Assembly: GCA_020853755.1 (NCBI GenBank)
Contig: JADYYG010000055.1
Location: 1 to 33,306 of the forward strand
Source of the DNA: Dehalococcoidia bacterium
GTDB lineage: Bacteria; Chloroflexota; Dehalococcoidia; Tepidiformales; Tepidiformaceae
DNA length: 33,306 nt
Reading direction: 5' to 3'
A program made the translations under genes and the position numbers. The notes beneath the pieces were generated by a model. It worked only from the letters and a program-made list of their open reading frames with translations. It was not told the origin of the DNA and did no database searches. This document shows, one piece after another, positions 1 to 7,013 of this stretch. The stretch's first letter is position 1. Each line of letters opens with the position of its first letter.

Positions 1-947
1 GACGCGGCGAGCAGCAGCCCTCCCGATGTCTGCGGGTCGAACATCAGCGCAGCGACCGTCTCATCGACCGATGGAGCGAAGGAGACGTGCCCGCCGAGCC
101 ATGCGCGGTTCCGCTCTTCGCCGCCGGTGTGGACGCCCGCCGCCGAACATTCCCGCGCCCCCGGGAGGAGCGGAACCGCCGAAGCCGCAAGTTCGAGCCC
201 AACCCCGGAGCGGTCTGCCATCTCCCAGAGGTGGCCGAGGAGTCCAAAACCGGTGATATCCGTTGCGGCGCTGAGCCGGACCTCCCGCGCGAGGTGCGAT
301 GCGTGCCGGTTCAGGCGAACCATCGATGCTGTCGCCGCTTCGACCCATTCCGGCTTCGCTTTGCCCTGTCGCTGGCCCGAAAGGATGGCGCCCGTCCCCA
401 GCGACTTGGTCAGGTAGAGACGGTCCCCAGCCTTCAGGCCCGCCTTGGAGAGGATGCGCGTGGGATGGACCAGCCCGAGCACGCTGAGGCCGTACTTCGG
501 CTCTGCGTCCCAGACGGTATGGCCCCCGGCGATAACCGCGCCGGCAGCCTTTACGGTCTCGGCGCCGCCGCGAAGTATGGCCGTCTGGACCTCGGCAGGC
601 AGGTCCTGCGGGAAGGCCGCGATGTTCAGCGCGAGCACGGCTTCGCCACCCATCGCGTAGACATCGCTGAGGGCATTGGCAGCAGCGATTGCCCCGTACG
701 TGTACGGGTCGTCAACGACGGGCGCGAAGAAGTCGAGCGTCGCCAACACCGCCGTTTTCGCGTTGATGCGATAGACGGCGGCGTCGTCGGCGACTCCCAT
801 GCCGACGAGCACATCGGGGTGCCCGGCGGGATCGAACAGACCAGCGAGCGGCGACAGCACCTGCGCCAGGGCCTCGGGCCCCGCCTTGGATGCTCAGCCC
901 CCGCAGGTGGTGAGTTCGGTCATGCGAAAGAGTTCTTCGCGTGTCAC
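1..947 (-). CDS. selD: Selenide, water dikinase (selenophosphate synthetase), selenocysteine-containing, 3' end outside window
   Basis: SelD makes selenophosphate from selenide and ATP, the selenium donor for selenocysteine. About 315 codons are visible; E. coli SelD has 347, so roughly 30 C-terminal residues lie beyond position 1. Family motifs seen in order: DDAAVY, DFFAPVVDDPY, ANALSDVYAMGG, GGHTVWDAEPKYG, TDITGFGLLGH and DPQTSGGLLLA. An in-frame TGA lies at 896-894 in the context TCGG-U-ASK. This is exactly where the family carries its catalytic Cys or Sec, followed by the conserved Lys three residues on, so I read it as selenocysteine 18. I chose GTG 947 because it puts Sec at 18 (Cys17 in E. 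coli) and has a -10-like box 6 nt upstream; ATG 923 is the alternative. A standard gene caller would truncate this gene at the UGA. The family call is very secure, and Sec decoding is inferred from position. Confidence 0.92.
866..890 (-). promoter_or_regulatory. Candidate bacterial SECIS hairpin in selD
   Basis: Just 3' of the UGA the minus strand forms GGGCC-CGA-GGCCC (877-881 pairing with 869-873, loop 874-876). Outer CCA/UGG pairs (888-890 with 866-868) are separated from it by an AGGCG bulge. The loop begins 17 nt after the UGA and has G as its second base, which fits the usual bacterial SECIS geometry. This is a hand fold only, and GC-rich sequence makes chance hairpins common. Confidence 0.4.
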
Positions 948-953
948 CGGAAG

Positions 954-983
954 ATTGTGGCCAGAAAGCGGCCACCAGCACAA
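954..983 (-). promoter_or_regulatory. Promoter for selD, leaderless type
   Basis: On the minus strand TTGTGC (983-978), an 18-bp spacer and CACAAT (959-954) end 6 nt before GTG 947. No ribosome site precedes that GTG, so the transcript would start at or near the start codon. Confidence 0.45.
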
Positions 984-1025
984 AGCCCCCTCCGCCGCGG
1001 GGGAACGCGTGCGGCCGGGCCCGCC

Positions 1026-1031
1026 TATGAT
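1026..1031 (+). promoter_or_regulatory. -10 box (TATGAT) 6 nt before the 1038 start
   Basis: TATGAT matches 5 of 6 consensus bases and ends 6 nt before ATG 1038. There is no Shine-Dalgarno and no clear -35. It is divergent from the selD promoter in the same 90-bp gap. Confidence 0.5.
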
Positions 1032-1037
1032 CGCTCC

Positions 1038-1601
1038 ATGGACGAAGCCGAACACGCACGCTTCGAACGCTGGCTGCAGGACCGCGGGATAACAGAACCA
1101 CGCCGGGTCAGCCGCGAATCTGCGGACGTTATCCTCGTTTCGAAGTTCGACCCCGGGTTCGCGGCACGCCTCCACGAAGCCATCGACCGCCTGCCCGAGT
1201 TGTTCGACAGCGCACGAGTCCAGGACGGATACGCGACGAGGGCGGGTATCCCGCGAGTCGAGGCATGGCGGCTATCGGTGGCCGAACTGCTGGACCGGTT
1301 GGGGCGCGGCCGCAACCTCGACCGTGACCAACTCGCTGAGATTCGCGCCGGGACGGACTCCGTCGCAGCATTGCTCGACTCGGCGCTCTGGTCCGGGCCC
1401 ACCGTCGGCGACGGGTGGCGTCCATCCCCGGCCGAAGAACGCGCCTACGCCGAAGCCCTCGCCCGGATGGACGACGATTCGAGCATCTTCACCCGCTACT
1501 ATGGGGACTTCGAAGGCCGCCGCGTGGAGAACCACTGCCCCGGTGCGCGCGTCGCCCGCAGACTCATCGCCCAGGCCTGGGGTATCTGCACACAGACCTG
1601 A
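1038..1601 (+). CDS. Hypothetical protein of unknown family
   Basis: A 187-residue soluble protein I do not recognise. It is charged and mostly helical in composition, with no signal peptide or membrane segment. The C-terminal 35 residues look the most constrained: a Y-Y-G-D-F-E-G stretch, then ENHCPGARVARR and AQAWGICT, containing both Cys residues. An open frame continues upstream to 87, but that part lies antisense to selD and is rejected. ATG 1038 is preferred because it comes just after the divergent selD start and has a TATGAT box 6 nt upstream. The next gene starts 26 nt downstream with its own -10-like box, so cotranscription is possible but not required. Confidence 0.7.
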   Translation: MDEAEHARFERWLQDRGITEPRRVSRESADVILVSKFDPGFAARLHEAIDRLPELFDSARVQDGYATRAGIPRVEAWRLSVAELLDRLGRGRNLDRDQLAEIRAGTDSVAALLDSALWSGPTVGDGWRPSPAEERAYAEALARMDDDSSIFTRYYGDFEGRRVENHCPGARVARRLIAQAWGICTQT

Positions 1602-1615
1602 CCGCGCGCGCCTGC

Positions 1616-1621
1616 TACCGT
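1616..1621 (+). promoter_or_regulatory. -10-like box (TACCGT) 6 nt before the 1628 start
   Basis: TACCGT has the T1, A2 and T6 bases of a -10 element and ends 6 nt before GTG 1628. No Shine-Dalgarno is seen. It repeats the spacing found at several other genes here. Confidence 0.35.
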
Positions 1622-1627
1622 TTTGGC

Positions 1628-2782
1628 GTGGCGCAGTTCGATTGCATCGTGGTTGGCGCGGGACCCGCCGGGAGCACAGCCGCGCGTGAACTTGCCTCCG
1701 CCGGCGCAAGAGTCCTCATCGTCGACCGGGCGGAGTTCCCTCGCTACAAGGCGTGCGGTGGCGGCATCCCGCTCCGCACCGAGAAGCTGCTCCCGTTCCC
1801 CATCGACTCGGTCGTCGAGGACTCGGTCAGCCTGTTGCGAGTGGCGCACAACGGCTCGGGTGCGTTCGTCCGCGATTCCGGGCAGCCGTTCGCCCATATG
1901 GTGATGCGGGAGCAGTTCGACGCCCTCCTGCTCGAACACGCCCGCCACGCCGGGGCGGAGTTCCGGCCCGGCACGACCGTTCGCGCCCTCGACCTCAACG
2001 GCGAGGTGGCCATCCAGGCTGACGGCTTCGAAGCCCGCGCCCAATTCATCGTCTGCGCCGACGGGGCGCATTCCCCGGTGGGGAAGATGGCCGGCCTCGG
2101 TGGCGGCATCGCTGAATGCGCGGCGTGGGAGGTGGAGGTTCGCGCCCCGGCGCTCAAGCAGAAAGCCTACCGCGGCACGGCCCTCATCGAACTCGGCGGG
2201 CGGCCATGGGGCTATGCGTGGCTCTTCCCGAAGGCGGACGTGCTCTCCATCGGCATCGTCCTCCCGCGCGAACAGGCCGGGACGATGAAAGACCGCGTCA
2301 ACGCCTACATCCGCTCCCTCGGCCTCGAAAACGCAGACGTGGACATCGCCCGCGGCCACAAGATCCGCTTCCGCCGCGGCGCCGAACCCATCGCGAACGA
2401 ACACGCGCTCCTCGCCGGCGATAGCGCGGGCCTCGCCGACGAATTCACGCAAGAAGGCATCTCGTACGCGGTCGAATCCGGCCGGTTGGCGGCACGCAAC
2501 GTCCTTCGTGGCCTCGGCGGCGGCACAATCACCGGCTACCAGCGGGACATCGACCGCGAGGTCATGCCCGAACTCAAGGCTGCCCGGCTCATCGCCTTCA
2601 TGTTCTACGGCATGCTCCACCGCGCCCCCCGCCCGTGGATGTTCGCGAGCGGCCACATGGGCTACCTCTGGGATGCCTTCTTCGCGGTCCAGCGCGGCGA
2701 ATCGACCTACGCCCGGGAGGCCGCGCGCGTACCGCTCCTTCCCGGCATCGCCCGTCGGATGATGGAGCGCCATGGCAGCTAA
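1628..2782 (+). CDS. Geranylgeranyl reductase family FAD-dependent oxidoreductase
   Basis: A 384-residue flavoprotein of the GGR/digeranylgeranylglycerophospholipid reductase family, which reduces isoprenoid double bonds or related lipid substrates. The N-terminal dinucleotide fold has VVGAGPAGSTAA, followed by YKACGGGIP. A mid-protein YAWLFPK matches the family Y-x-W-x-F-P-K signature. The second FAD motif reads AGDSAGLADEFTQEGISYA. I chose GTG 1628 because the GxGxxG motif begins eight residues later, as is usual. It overlaps endonuclease III by 11 bp, so the two are likely cotranscribed. The substrate cannot be read from sequence: menaquinone or carotenoid side chains, or a lipid, are all possible. 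Confidence 0.9.
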   Translation: MAQFDCIVVGAGPAGSTAARELASAGARVLIVDRAEFPRYKACGGGIPLRTEKLLPFPIDSVVEDSVSLLRVAHNGSGAFVRDSGQPFAHMVMREQFDALLLEHARHAGAEFRPGTTVRALDLNGEVAIQADGFEARAQFIVCADGAHSPVGKMAGLGGGIAECAAWEVEVRAPALKQKAYRGTALIELGGRPWGYAWLFPKADVLSIGIVLPREQAGTMKDRVNAYIRSLGLENADVDIARGHKIRFRRGAEPIANEHALLAGDSAGLADEFTQEGISYAVESGRLAARNVLRGLGGGTITGYQRDIDREVMPELKAARLIAFMFYGMLHRAPRPWMFASGHMGYLWDAFFAVQRGESTYAREAARVPLLPGIARRMMERHGS

Positions 2783-3470
2783 GAAGCCGGCCCGGGCGCC
2801 CTCAGCGCCGCCCTACTCCCCGGCCGAGGTCATGGATCTCCTGGCCCCGGTCTACGGACAGCCTGTGGCCCGCCCGAGCCGTGACCCGCTCGCCGAACTC
2901 GTGCTGACGGTGCTCTCGCAGAACACAGCAGACACGAACAGTGGCCGGGCGTTCATCCAGCTCATGCGCCGGTACCCATCGTGGCGGGCCATCACCGAAG
3001 CCCCGCTGGAGCAGGTCATCGAGACAATCCAGAACGGCGGCCTCGCTCGCCAGAAGGCGCCGCGCATCCAGGCAATCCTCCGGGCAGTCGCGGAGCAGTC
3101 GTCTGATTACGACCTCGGCTTCCTCGAACAACTCCCGCTCGAAGACGCACGCGCATGGCTTCGCGCACTCCCTGGCGTCGGGCCAAAGACGGCCGCGTGC
3201 GTGCTCCTCTTCGCCCTCGGACTGCCAGCGCTGCCGGTGGACACCCACGTCGAGCGTGTCGCCAAGCGGCTCGCCCTCATCCCCGAAACGGCAACGGCTG
3301 AGCAGGCCCACACCCTCCTCGAAGCGCTCGTCCCACCCGAGAGGTATTACCCGTTCCACATGCTGCTGATCAAGCACGGCCGGCGAACCTGCGCCGCCCG
3401 GCGGCCCGCCTGCGAACGCTGCCCGCTGCTCGCCTGCCCGTCTCGCATTGCCCCATTCGCCGGTGCCTGA
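2772..3470 (+). CDS. nth: Endonuclease III family DNA glycosylase
   Basis: A base-excision repair DNA glycosylase/AP lyase of 232 residues. The helix-hairpin-helix LPGVGPKTAACVLLF contains the expected catalytic Lys, and VDTHVERVAKRL supplies the catalytic Asp. The early LVLTVLSQNTAD is the family's Gln-containing helix motif. The C-terminal Cys cluster for a 4Fe-4S centre reads C-x6-C-x2-C-x4-C, whereas the family usually has x5 in the last gap. The N-terminal extension is short and basic. The start overlaps the preceding gene by 11 bp and is translationally coupled in appearance. The family is certain, but the exact lesion range is not. Confidence 0.93.
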   Translation: MAAKKPARAPSAPPYSPAEVMDLLAPVYGQPVARPSRDPLAELVLTVLSQNTADTNSGRAFIQLMRRYPSWRAITEAPLEQVIETIQNGGLARQKAPRIQAILRAVAEQSSDYDLGFLEQLPLEDARAWLRALPGVGPKTAACVLLFALGLPALPVDTHVERVAKRLALIPETATAEQAHTLLEALVPPERYYPFHMLLIKHGRRTCAARRPACERCPLLACPSRIAPFAGA

Positions 3471-3509
3471 GATTCGCTACTCCAGCCAGCCCGTTCAATA
3501 CTGGACTCA

Positions 3510-4382
3510 ATGTCCGAAAACCTGTTCACGATGCTCTCGGCTTACCGCCAGGGCTCGGCCGCTACTCCGTTCGAAAACTACTGCACGAGCGCCCTCGCCT
3601 ACTTTCTCAAGCGCGGCCACCGCATGTTGCGAGCGCTCTTCGCTCACGCCGCCGGCGCCGGCGCCGAAGAACTGGCGATCGTCGAGGTTCAGCCGCGGCT
3701 GGCCGAAGCCGGTGTCGCCGACCTTCTGCTGACCTACGAAGGCGGCAAGCGCGTCGTCGTCGAGGTGCAGGTTGAGGCGGGCGCCGATGAGAGCCTGCTC
3801 CCCGGACTCGAAGCGGTCGCCCGGCAGTGGTCCGAGGCGCCCTCATTCGTGATGCTCGGCTTGCGGCACGAGGAAGCACCGGCCCCCTGGGTCCCGATCT
3901 CCTGGAGCGACGTCCTCGAAGCGCTCGATGGCGACCCGGATCCGGTGGCCCACGAGTTCAGCGAGTTCGTCCTCCGCGACATCCTCGGGTTGGGCGAAGT
4001 GCCGCTCGAAGAAGCGCTGGCCACGAACCGGCTCTATGCGCTCGGCGGCGGCGCGATCCGGCGGTTCGTTGGCGAGTCCGCGCATTATGTGAATAGCGCG
4101 TCGCGTCCGCTCAACGGGCAGTACCGCTACCTCGGCACCACGTTCGCCCTGAACGGCTCGGACATGACCTTCTGGATCGGCGTGGTGAACGAGACGGTGC
4201 CCCTCGGCGAGCACTATCACCTCATGCTCGCATCGAAGGAGAAGCCGCTCCTTTTCGAAACCGACCAGCCCCGCGCCACTGGAGACTGGAAGTGGCCGTA
4301 CTGGACCGGTATGGGTCGCGTGGTGCGGCCGATCACGCCGTCGATGTACGAAGGCCTGCTCGAACGGACGAAGCGAAAGTAA
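3510..4382 (+). CDS. Hypothetical protein with a possible PD-(D/E)xK nuclease-like N-terminal domain
   Basis: A 290-residue protein that I cannot name. The first half has ENYCTSALAYFL, then ADLLLTYEGG and VVVEVQVEAG. This Asp, hairpin, Glu-x-Gln arrangement resembles the core of PD-(D/E)xK nuclease folds, with Gln where Lys is usual. A segment following about residue 100 (SFVMLGLRHEEAPAPWVPIS) fits the later strand of such a fold. The C-terminal half, with repeated aromatic residues, resembles no family I know. No TM segment. It stands alone, 39 nt after nth, with AATACT (3497-3502) as a weak -10 candidate 7 nt before ATG 3510. A defence-related or DNA-handling role would be a guess. Confidence 0.65.
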   Translation: MSENLFTMLSAYRQGSAATPFENYCTSALAYFLKRGHRMLRALFAHAAGAGAEELAIVEVQPRLAEAGVADLLLTYEGGKRVVVEVQVEAGADESLLPGLEAVARQWSEAPSFVMLGLRHEEAPAPWVPISWSDVLEALDGDPDPVAHEFSEFVLRDILGLGEVPLEEALATNRLYALGGGAIRRFVGESAHYVNSASRPLNGQYRYLGTTFALNGSDMTFWIGVVNETVPLGEHYHLMLASKEKPLLFETDQPRATGDWKWPYWTGMGRVVRPITPSMYEGLLERTKRK

Positions 4383-4433
4383 GGTCCAGGGCCAGGGTCA
4401 GGCTCCGCGTCCAGGGATTTCGAAACGCGGCGC

Positions 4434-4462
4434 TTGACATCTTCTTAGCGTAAAGCTAACGA
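4434..4462 (+). promoter_or_regulatory. Promoter of the riboflavin operon
   Basis: A perfect TTGACA (4434-4439) is followed after 17 bp by TAACGA (4457-4462), a weak -10. Transcription would begin just before the FMN riboswitch stem at 4474. Confidence 0.5.
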
Positions 4463-4473
4463 TACGCATGAGA

Positions 4474-4595
4474 TGTTCTCAGGGCGGGGTGAAATTCCCC
4501 ACCGGCGGTGAAAGCCCGCGACTCCGGCTGGCAACAGCTGGACTGATCCGGTGAAACTCCGGGGCCGACGGTCAGAGTCCGGATGGGAGAGAACA
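4474..4595 (+). promoter_or_regulatory. FMN riboswitch (RFN element)
   Basis: The closing stem P1 pairs TGTTCTC (4474-4480) with GAGAACA (4589-4595). Between them are the conserved RFN blocks, including GGGTGAAATTCCCC-type, CCGGCGGTGAAAGCCCGCGA, GGTGAAACTCCGG, GCCGACGGT and GTCCGGATGGGAG. The element binds FMN and lowers expression of riboflavin genes; its position directly before ribE fits this. Confidence 0.97.
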
Positions 4596-4665
4596 GCCGC
4601 GGCGTACCCGTTGTCTTCGCGCAACCGGACGCCCGCTCCGCGCTTGCCTGCGCGGCTCCCGTCGT

Positions 4666-4695
4666 CCCCTGGCACATCGAAATCTCCGCCAGGGG
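4666..4695 (+). promoter_or_regulatory. Sequestering hairpin over the ribE ribosome binding site
   Basis: CCCCTGGC (4666-4673) pairs perfectly with GCCAGGGG (4688-4695) over a 14-nt loop. The AGGGG at 4691-4695, 9 nt before ATG 4705, is the likely Shine-Dalgarno, so this hairpin would hide it. There is no U-run, so translational control is more likely than termination. Confidence 0.6.
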
Positions 4696-4704
4696 TTCTG
4701 CCGC

Positions 4705-5298
4705 ATGTTCACCGGCATCATCGAGGAAGTCGGCGCCGTCGTTGAGGCGTCCGAAGGGATACTGCGCATCCGCGCACCGCACATCCTGACCGACAGCCAG
4801 CTCGGTGACTCCATCGCCATCAACGGGGTCGACCTCACCGTCGCCGAGATGGACTCCGAGACGTTCTTCGCGAACCTCATGCCCGAGACTTACCGCCGAT
4901 CGAATCTCGGCGAACTCCGGGCTGGAGACCTCGTGAACCTCGAACGGAGCTGCCGCCCCACGGATCGGCTGAGCGGCCACATCGTCCGCGGCGTGGTCGA
5001 AGGCACCGCGACGCTCCACTCCCTGACCCCCGAAGGCGACGCGATCATCGCCAGGTTCACCACCCCGCCGGAACTCCTGCGCTACATGGTGGTCAAAGGC
5101 CCCGTCTGCATCGACGGCATCAGCCTGACGATCGTCGCCAAAGACGCCGGCAGCTTTTCCGTTTCGCTCGTGCAGTACACCCAGGACCACACGAACCTGG
5201 TGAACCGCCGCCCCGGCGACCGGATCAACCTCGAGACCGACATCATCGCCCGCTACATCGAGAACTTCGTGAAGGACACGCAGGAGGCACGGCGATGA
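4705..5298 (+). CDS. ribE: Riboflavin synthase alpha subunit
   Basis: Riboflavin synthase dismutates two molecules of 6,7-dimethyl-8-ribityllumazine into riboflavin and a pyrimidinedione, the last step of the pathway. The 197 residues hold the expected tandem lumazine-binding repeats. The first starts MFTGIIEEVG and carries INGVDLTV; the second, from about residue 98, carries CIDGISLTIV. Length is normal (about 200). It is the first gene of the operon, controlled by the upstream FMN riboswitch, and its end overlaps ribBA by 4 bp. The ATG is fixed by the conserved MFTGI start and the sequesterable ribosome site. In some nomenclatures this gene is ribC. Confidence 0.97.
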   Translation: MFTGIIEEVGAVVEASEGILRIRAPHILTDSQLGDSIAINGVDLTVAEMDSETFFANLMPETYRRSNLGELRAGDLVNLERSCRPTDRLSGHIVRGVVEGTATLHSLTPEGDAIIARFTTPPELLRYMVVKGPVCIDGISLTIVAKDAGSFSVSLVQYTQDHTNLVNRRPGDRINLETDIIARYIENFVKDTQEARR

Positions 5299-6542
5299 CC
5301 GAACGCGACCCCGTCATGGCATCCGTCCCCGAGGCCATCGAGGAGTTCCGCCGCGGCCACTTCGTCATCATCACCGACGATGAGGACCGCGAGAACGAAG
5401 GCGACCTCTGCATCCCGGCCCAGTTCGTCACGCCCGAGTCTATCAACTTCATGGCGAAGTACGGGCGCGGCCTCATCTGCTGCCCCATCACTGAAGACCG
5501 CGCGGAACATCTGAAGCTCCCGCTTATGATCGACCCGGCAGCGAACAACTCCGGTTTCGGCACCCCGTTCACGGTGTCGGTGGAAGCGCGGACCGGCGTC
5601 ACGACCGGCATCAGTGCCGCCGACCGGGCGCGCACCGTCCAGGTCATCATCGACCCCGAGACGCGCCCGGAGGACCTCGCCCGCCCGGGCCACATGTTCC
5701 CCCTGCGCGCCCGCCGCGACGGCGTGCTCGTGCGCGCAGGCCAGACCGAAGCCAGCGTCGACCTCGCGAAGCTCGCCGGCCTCTATCCCGCCGCGGTCAT
5801 CTGCGAAGTCATGAAGATGGACGGCGAAATGGCGCGCATGCCGGACCTCAAGCGGTTCGCCCGCCGCCACGGCCTCCGCATCGTCACCGTGAACGACCTC
5901 ATCAAGTACCGCCTTCGCCACGAGCAGATGGTGAAGCGCGTGGCCGAGACGCGCCTGCCGACACCGGTCGGCGACATGATGATCCTCGCCTACAAAGCCG
6001 AGAACTTCCCCGACGAGCACGTCGCCATCGTCAAGGGCGAGATCGACCCCGAGAAGCCGACCCTCGTCCGCGTCCACGACCAGTGCGTCACCGGCGACGT
6101 CTTCGGCTCGATGCGCTGCGATTGCGGCGAACAGAAGGACCGCGCTCTCAAGATGATCGCCGACGAAGGCGGCGTCTTCCTCTACATGCGCCAGGAAGGC
6201 CGCGGCATCGGCCTCCACAACAAACTGCGCGCCTATGAACTGCAGGACCAGGGGTACGACACCGTCGATGCGAACGTCGCCCTCGGCTTCCCGCCCGACC
6301 AGCGCGAGTACGGCATCGGCATGCAGATCCTTCGCGACATCGGCGTGCGTAAGATGCGGCTCATCACCAACAACCCGGCCAAGCGCGCCGGCCTCGAAGC
6401 GTACGGCCTCGAAGTGGTCGAGCGCGTGCCGATCCTGACCGAGCCGAACCCCCACAACGTCCGCTACCTCGACACCAAGCGGCAGCGCATGGGCCACCTG
6501 CTCGACGGCCTGGAGTCCTCCAGCACCACAGGGACAAACTGA
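5295..6542 (+). CDS. ribBA: Bifunctional 3,4-dihydroxy-2-butanone-4-phosphate synthase / GTP cyclohydrolase II
   Basis: It supplies both starting compounds of riboflavin synthesis. The N-terminal RibB domain (about residues 1-210) makes dihydroxybutanone phosphate from ribulose 5-phosphate. It shows [22 protein letters not shown] and RPGHMFPL. The C-terminal RibA domain opens the GTP ring: zinc ligands lie in [14 protein letters not shown], followed by [17 protein letters not shown] and LITNNPAKR. The 415-residue length is typical for fused RibBA. It overlaps ribE by ATGA and ribH by one base, so translation is tightly coupled. Both active sites appear intact. Confidence 0.97.
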   Translation: MTERDPVMASVPEAIEEFRRGHFVIITDDEDRENEGDLCIPAQFVTPESINFMAKYGRGLICCPITEDRAEHLKLPLMIDPAANNSGFGTPFTVSVEARTGVTTGISAADRARTVQVIIDPETRPEDLARPGHMFPLRARRDGVLVRAGQTEASVDLAKLAGLYPAAVICEVMKMDGEMARMPDLKRFARRHGLRIVTVNDLIKYRLRHEQMVKRVAETRLPTPVGDMMILAYKAENFPDEHVAIVKGEIDPEKPTLVRVHDQCVTGDVFGSMRCDCGEQKDRALKMIADEGGVFLYMRQEGRGIGLHNKLRAYELQDQGYDTVDANVALGFPPDQREYGIGMQILRDIGVRKMRLITNNPAKRAGLEAYGLEVVERVPILTEPNPHNVRYLDTKRQRMGHLLDGLESSSTTGTN

Positions 6543-7003
6543 TGCCGGTGCTCGAAGGATCGCTCGACGCCGAGGGTTTGCGCGTCTGCATCGTCGTCGC
6601 CCGTTGGAACGAGTTCGTCACGCGAAAGCTGCTCGAAGGCGCGGAGTCGTGCCTCGGTGAGCGCGGCGCGCGCAAGGACGACGTGACGGTGGCCTGGGTG
6701 CCGGGCGCATTCGAAATCCCCACGGCGGCAAACTGGGCGGCTCGCAGCGGCCGGTTCGATGCGGTCATCTGCCTCGGGGCGGTCATTCGCGGCGACACGG
6801 CGCACTTCGAGTACGTCGCCGGTGGCACGACCGACGGTATCGGCGCCACCGCGCGCGAGACCGGTGTACCGGTCATCTTCGGCGTGCTTACGGTCGATTC
6901 GGTGGAGCAAGCGCTCTCCCGGGCGGGCGGCAAGGACGGCCACAAGGGCGAAGAGGCGGCGCAGGCGGCCATCGAAATGGCGAACCTTCGCCGGCTTATC
7001 TAG
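6542..7003 (+). CDS. ribH: 6,7-dimethyl-8-ribityllumazine synthase
   Basis: Lumazine synthase condenses the RibA-derived pyrimidine with dihydroxybutanone phosphate to give the substrate of RibE. The 153 residues contain VARWNEFVT (ligand-binding aromatic near the N-terminus), [28 protein letters not shown] with the catalytic His, and [13 protein letters not shown] followed by [12 protein letters not shown]. Length and motifs are normal. Its ATG overlaps the ribBA stop by one base. It ends the operon; ribD (pyrimidine deaminase/reductase) is not in this window and must lie elsewhere. It converges on the lipoprotein gene with only 10 bp between stops, and I see no terminator there. Confidence 0.97.
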   Translation: MPVLEGSLDAEGLRVCIVVARWNEFVTRKLLEGAESCLGERGARKDDVTVAWVPGAFEIPTAANWAARSGRFDAVICLGAVIRGDTAHFEYVAGGTTDGIGATARETGVPVIFGVLTVDSVEQALSRAGGKDGHKGEEAAQAAIEMANLRRLI

Positions 7004-7013
7004 ACCGCCGGGA

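Noticed and set aside
894..896. TGA inside selD as a nonsense mutation or frameshift marking a pseudogene
   Set aside because: It falls exactly at the Cys/Sec catalytic position, the rest of the frame is open and conserved, and a hairpin follows.
87..1037. Long plus-strand open frame continuous with the gene at 1038
   Set aside because: It is antisense to selD, whose minus-strand motifs are unmistakable; the residues are Arg/Pro-rich and low in sense. Only the part from ATG 1038 is kept.
5253..6497. 414-codon minus-strand open frame opposite ribBA
   Set aside because: High GC gives long antisense frames; the plus-strand RibBA reading has all family motifs and normal overlaps with its neighbours.
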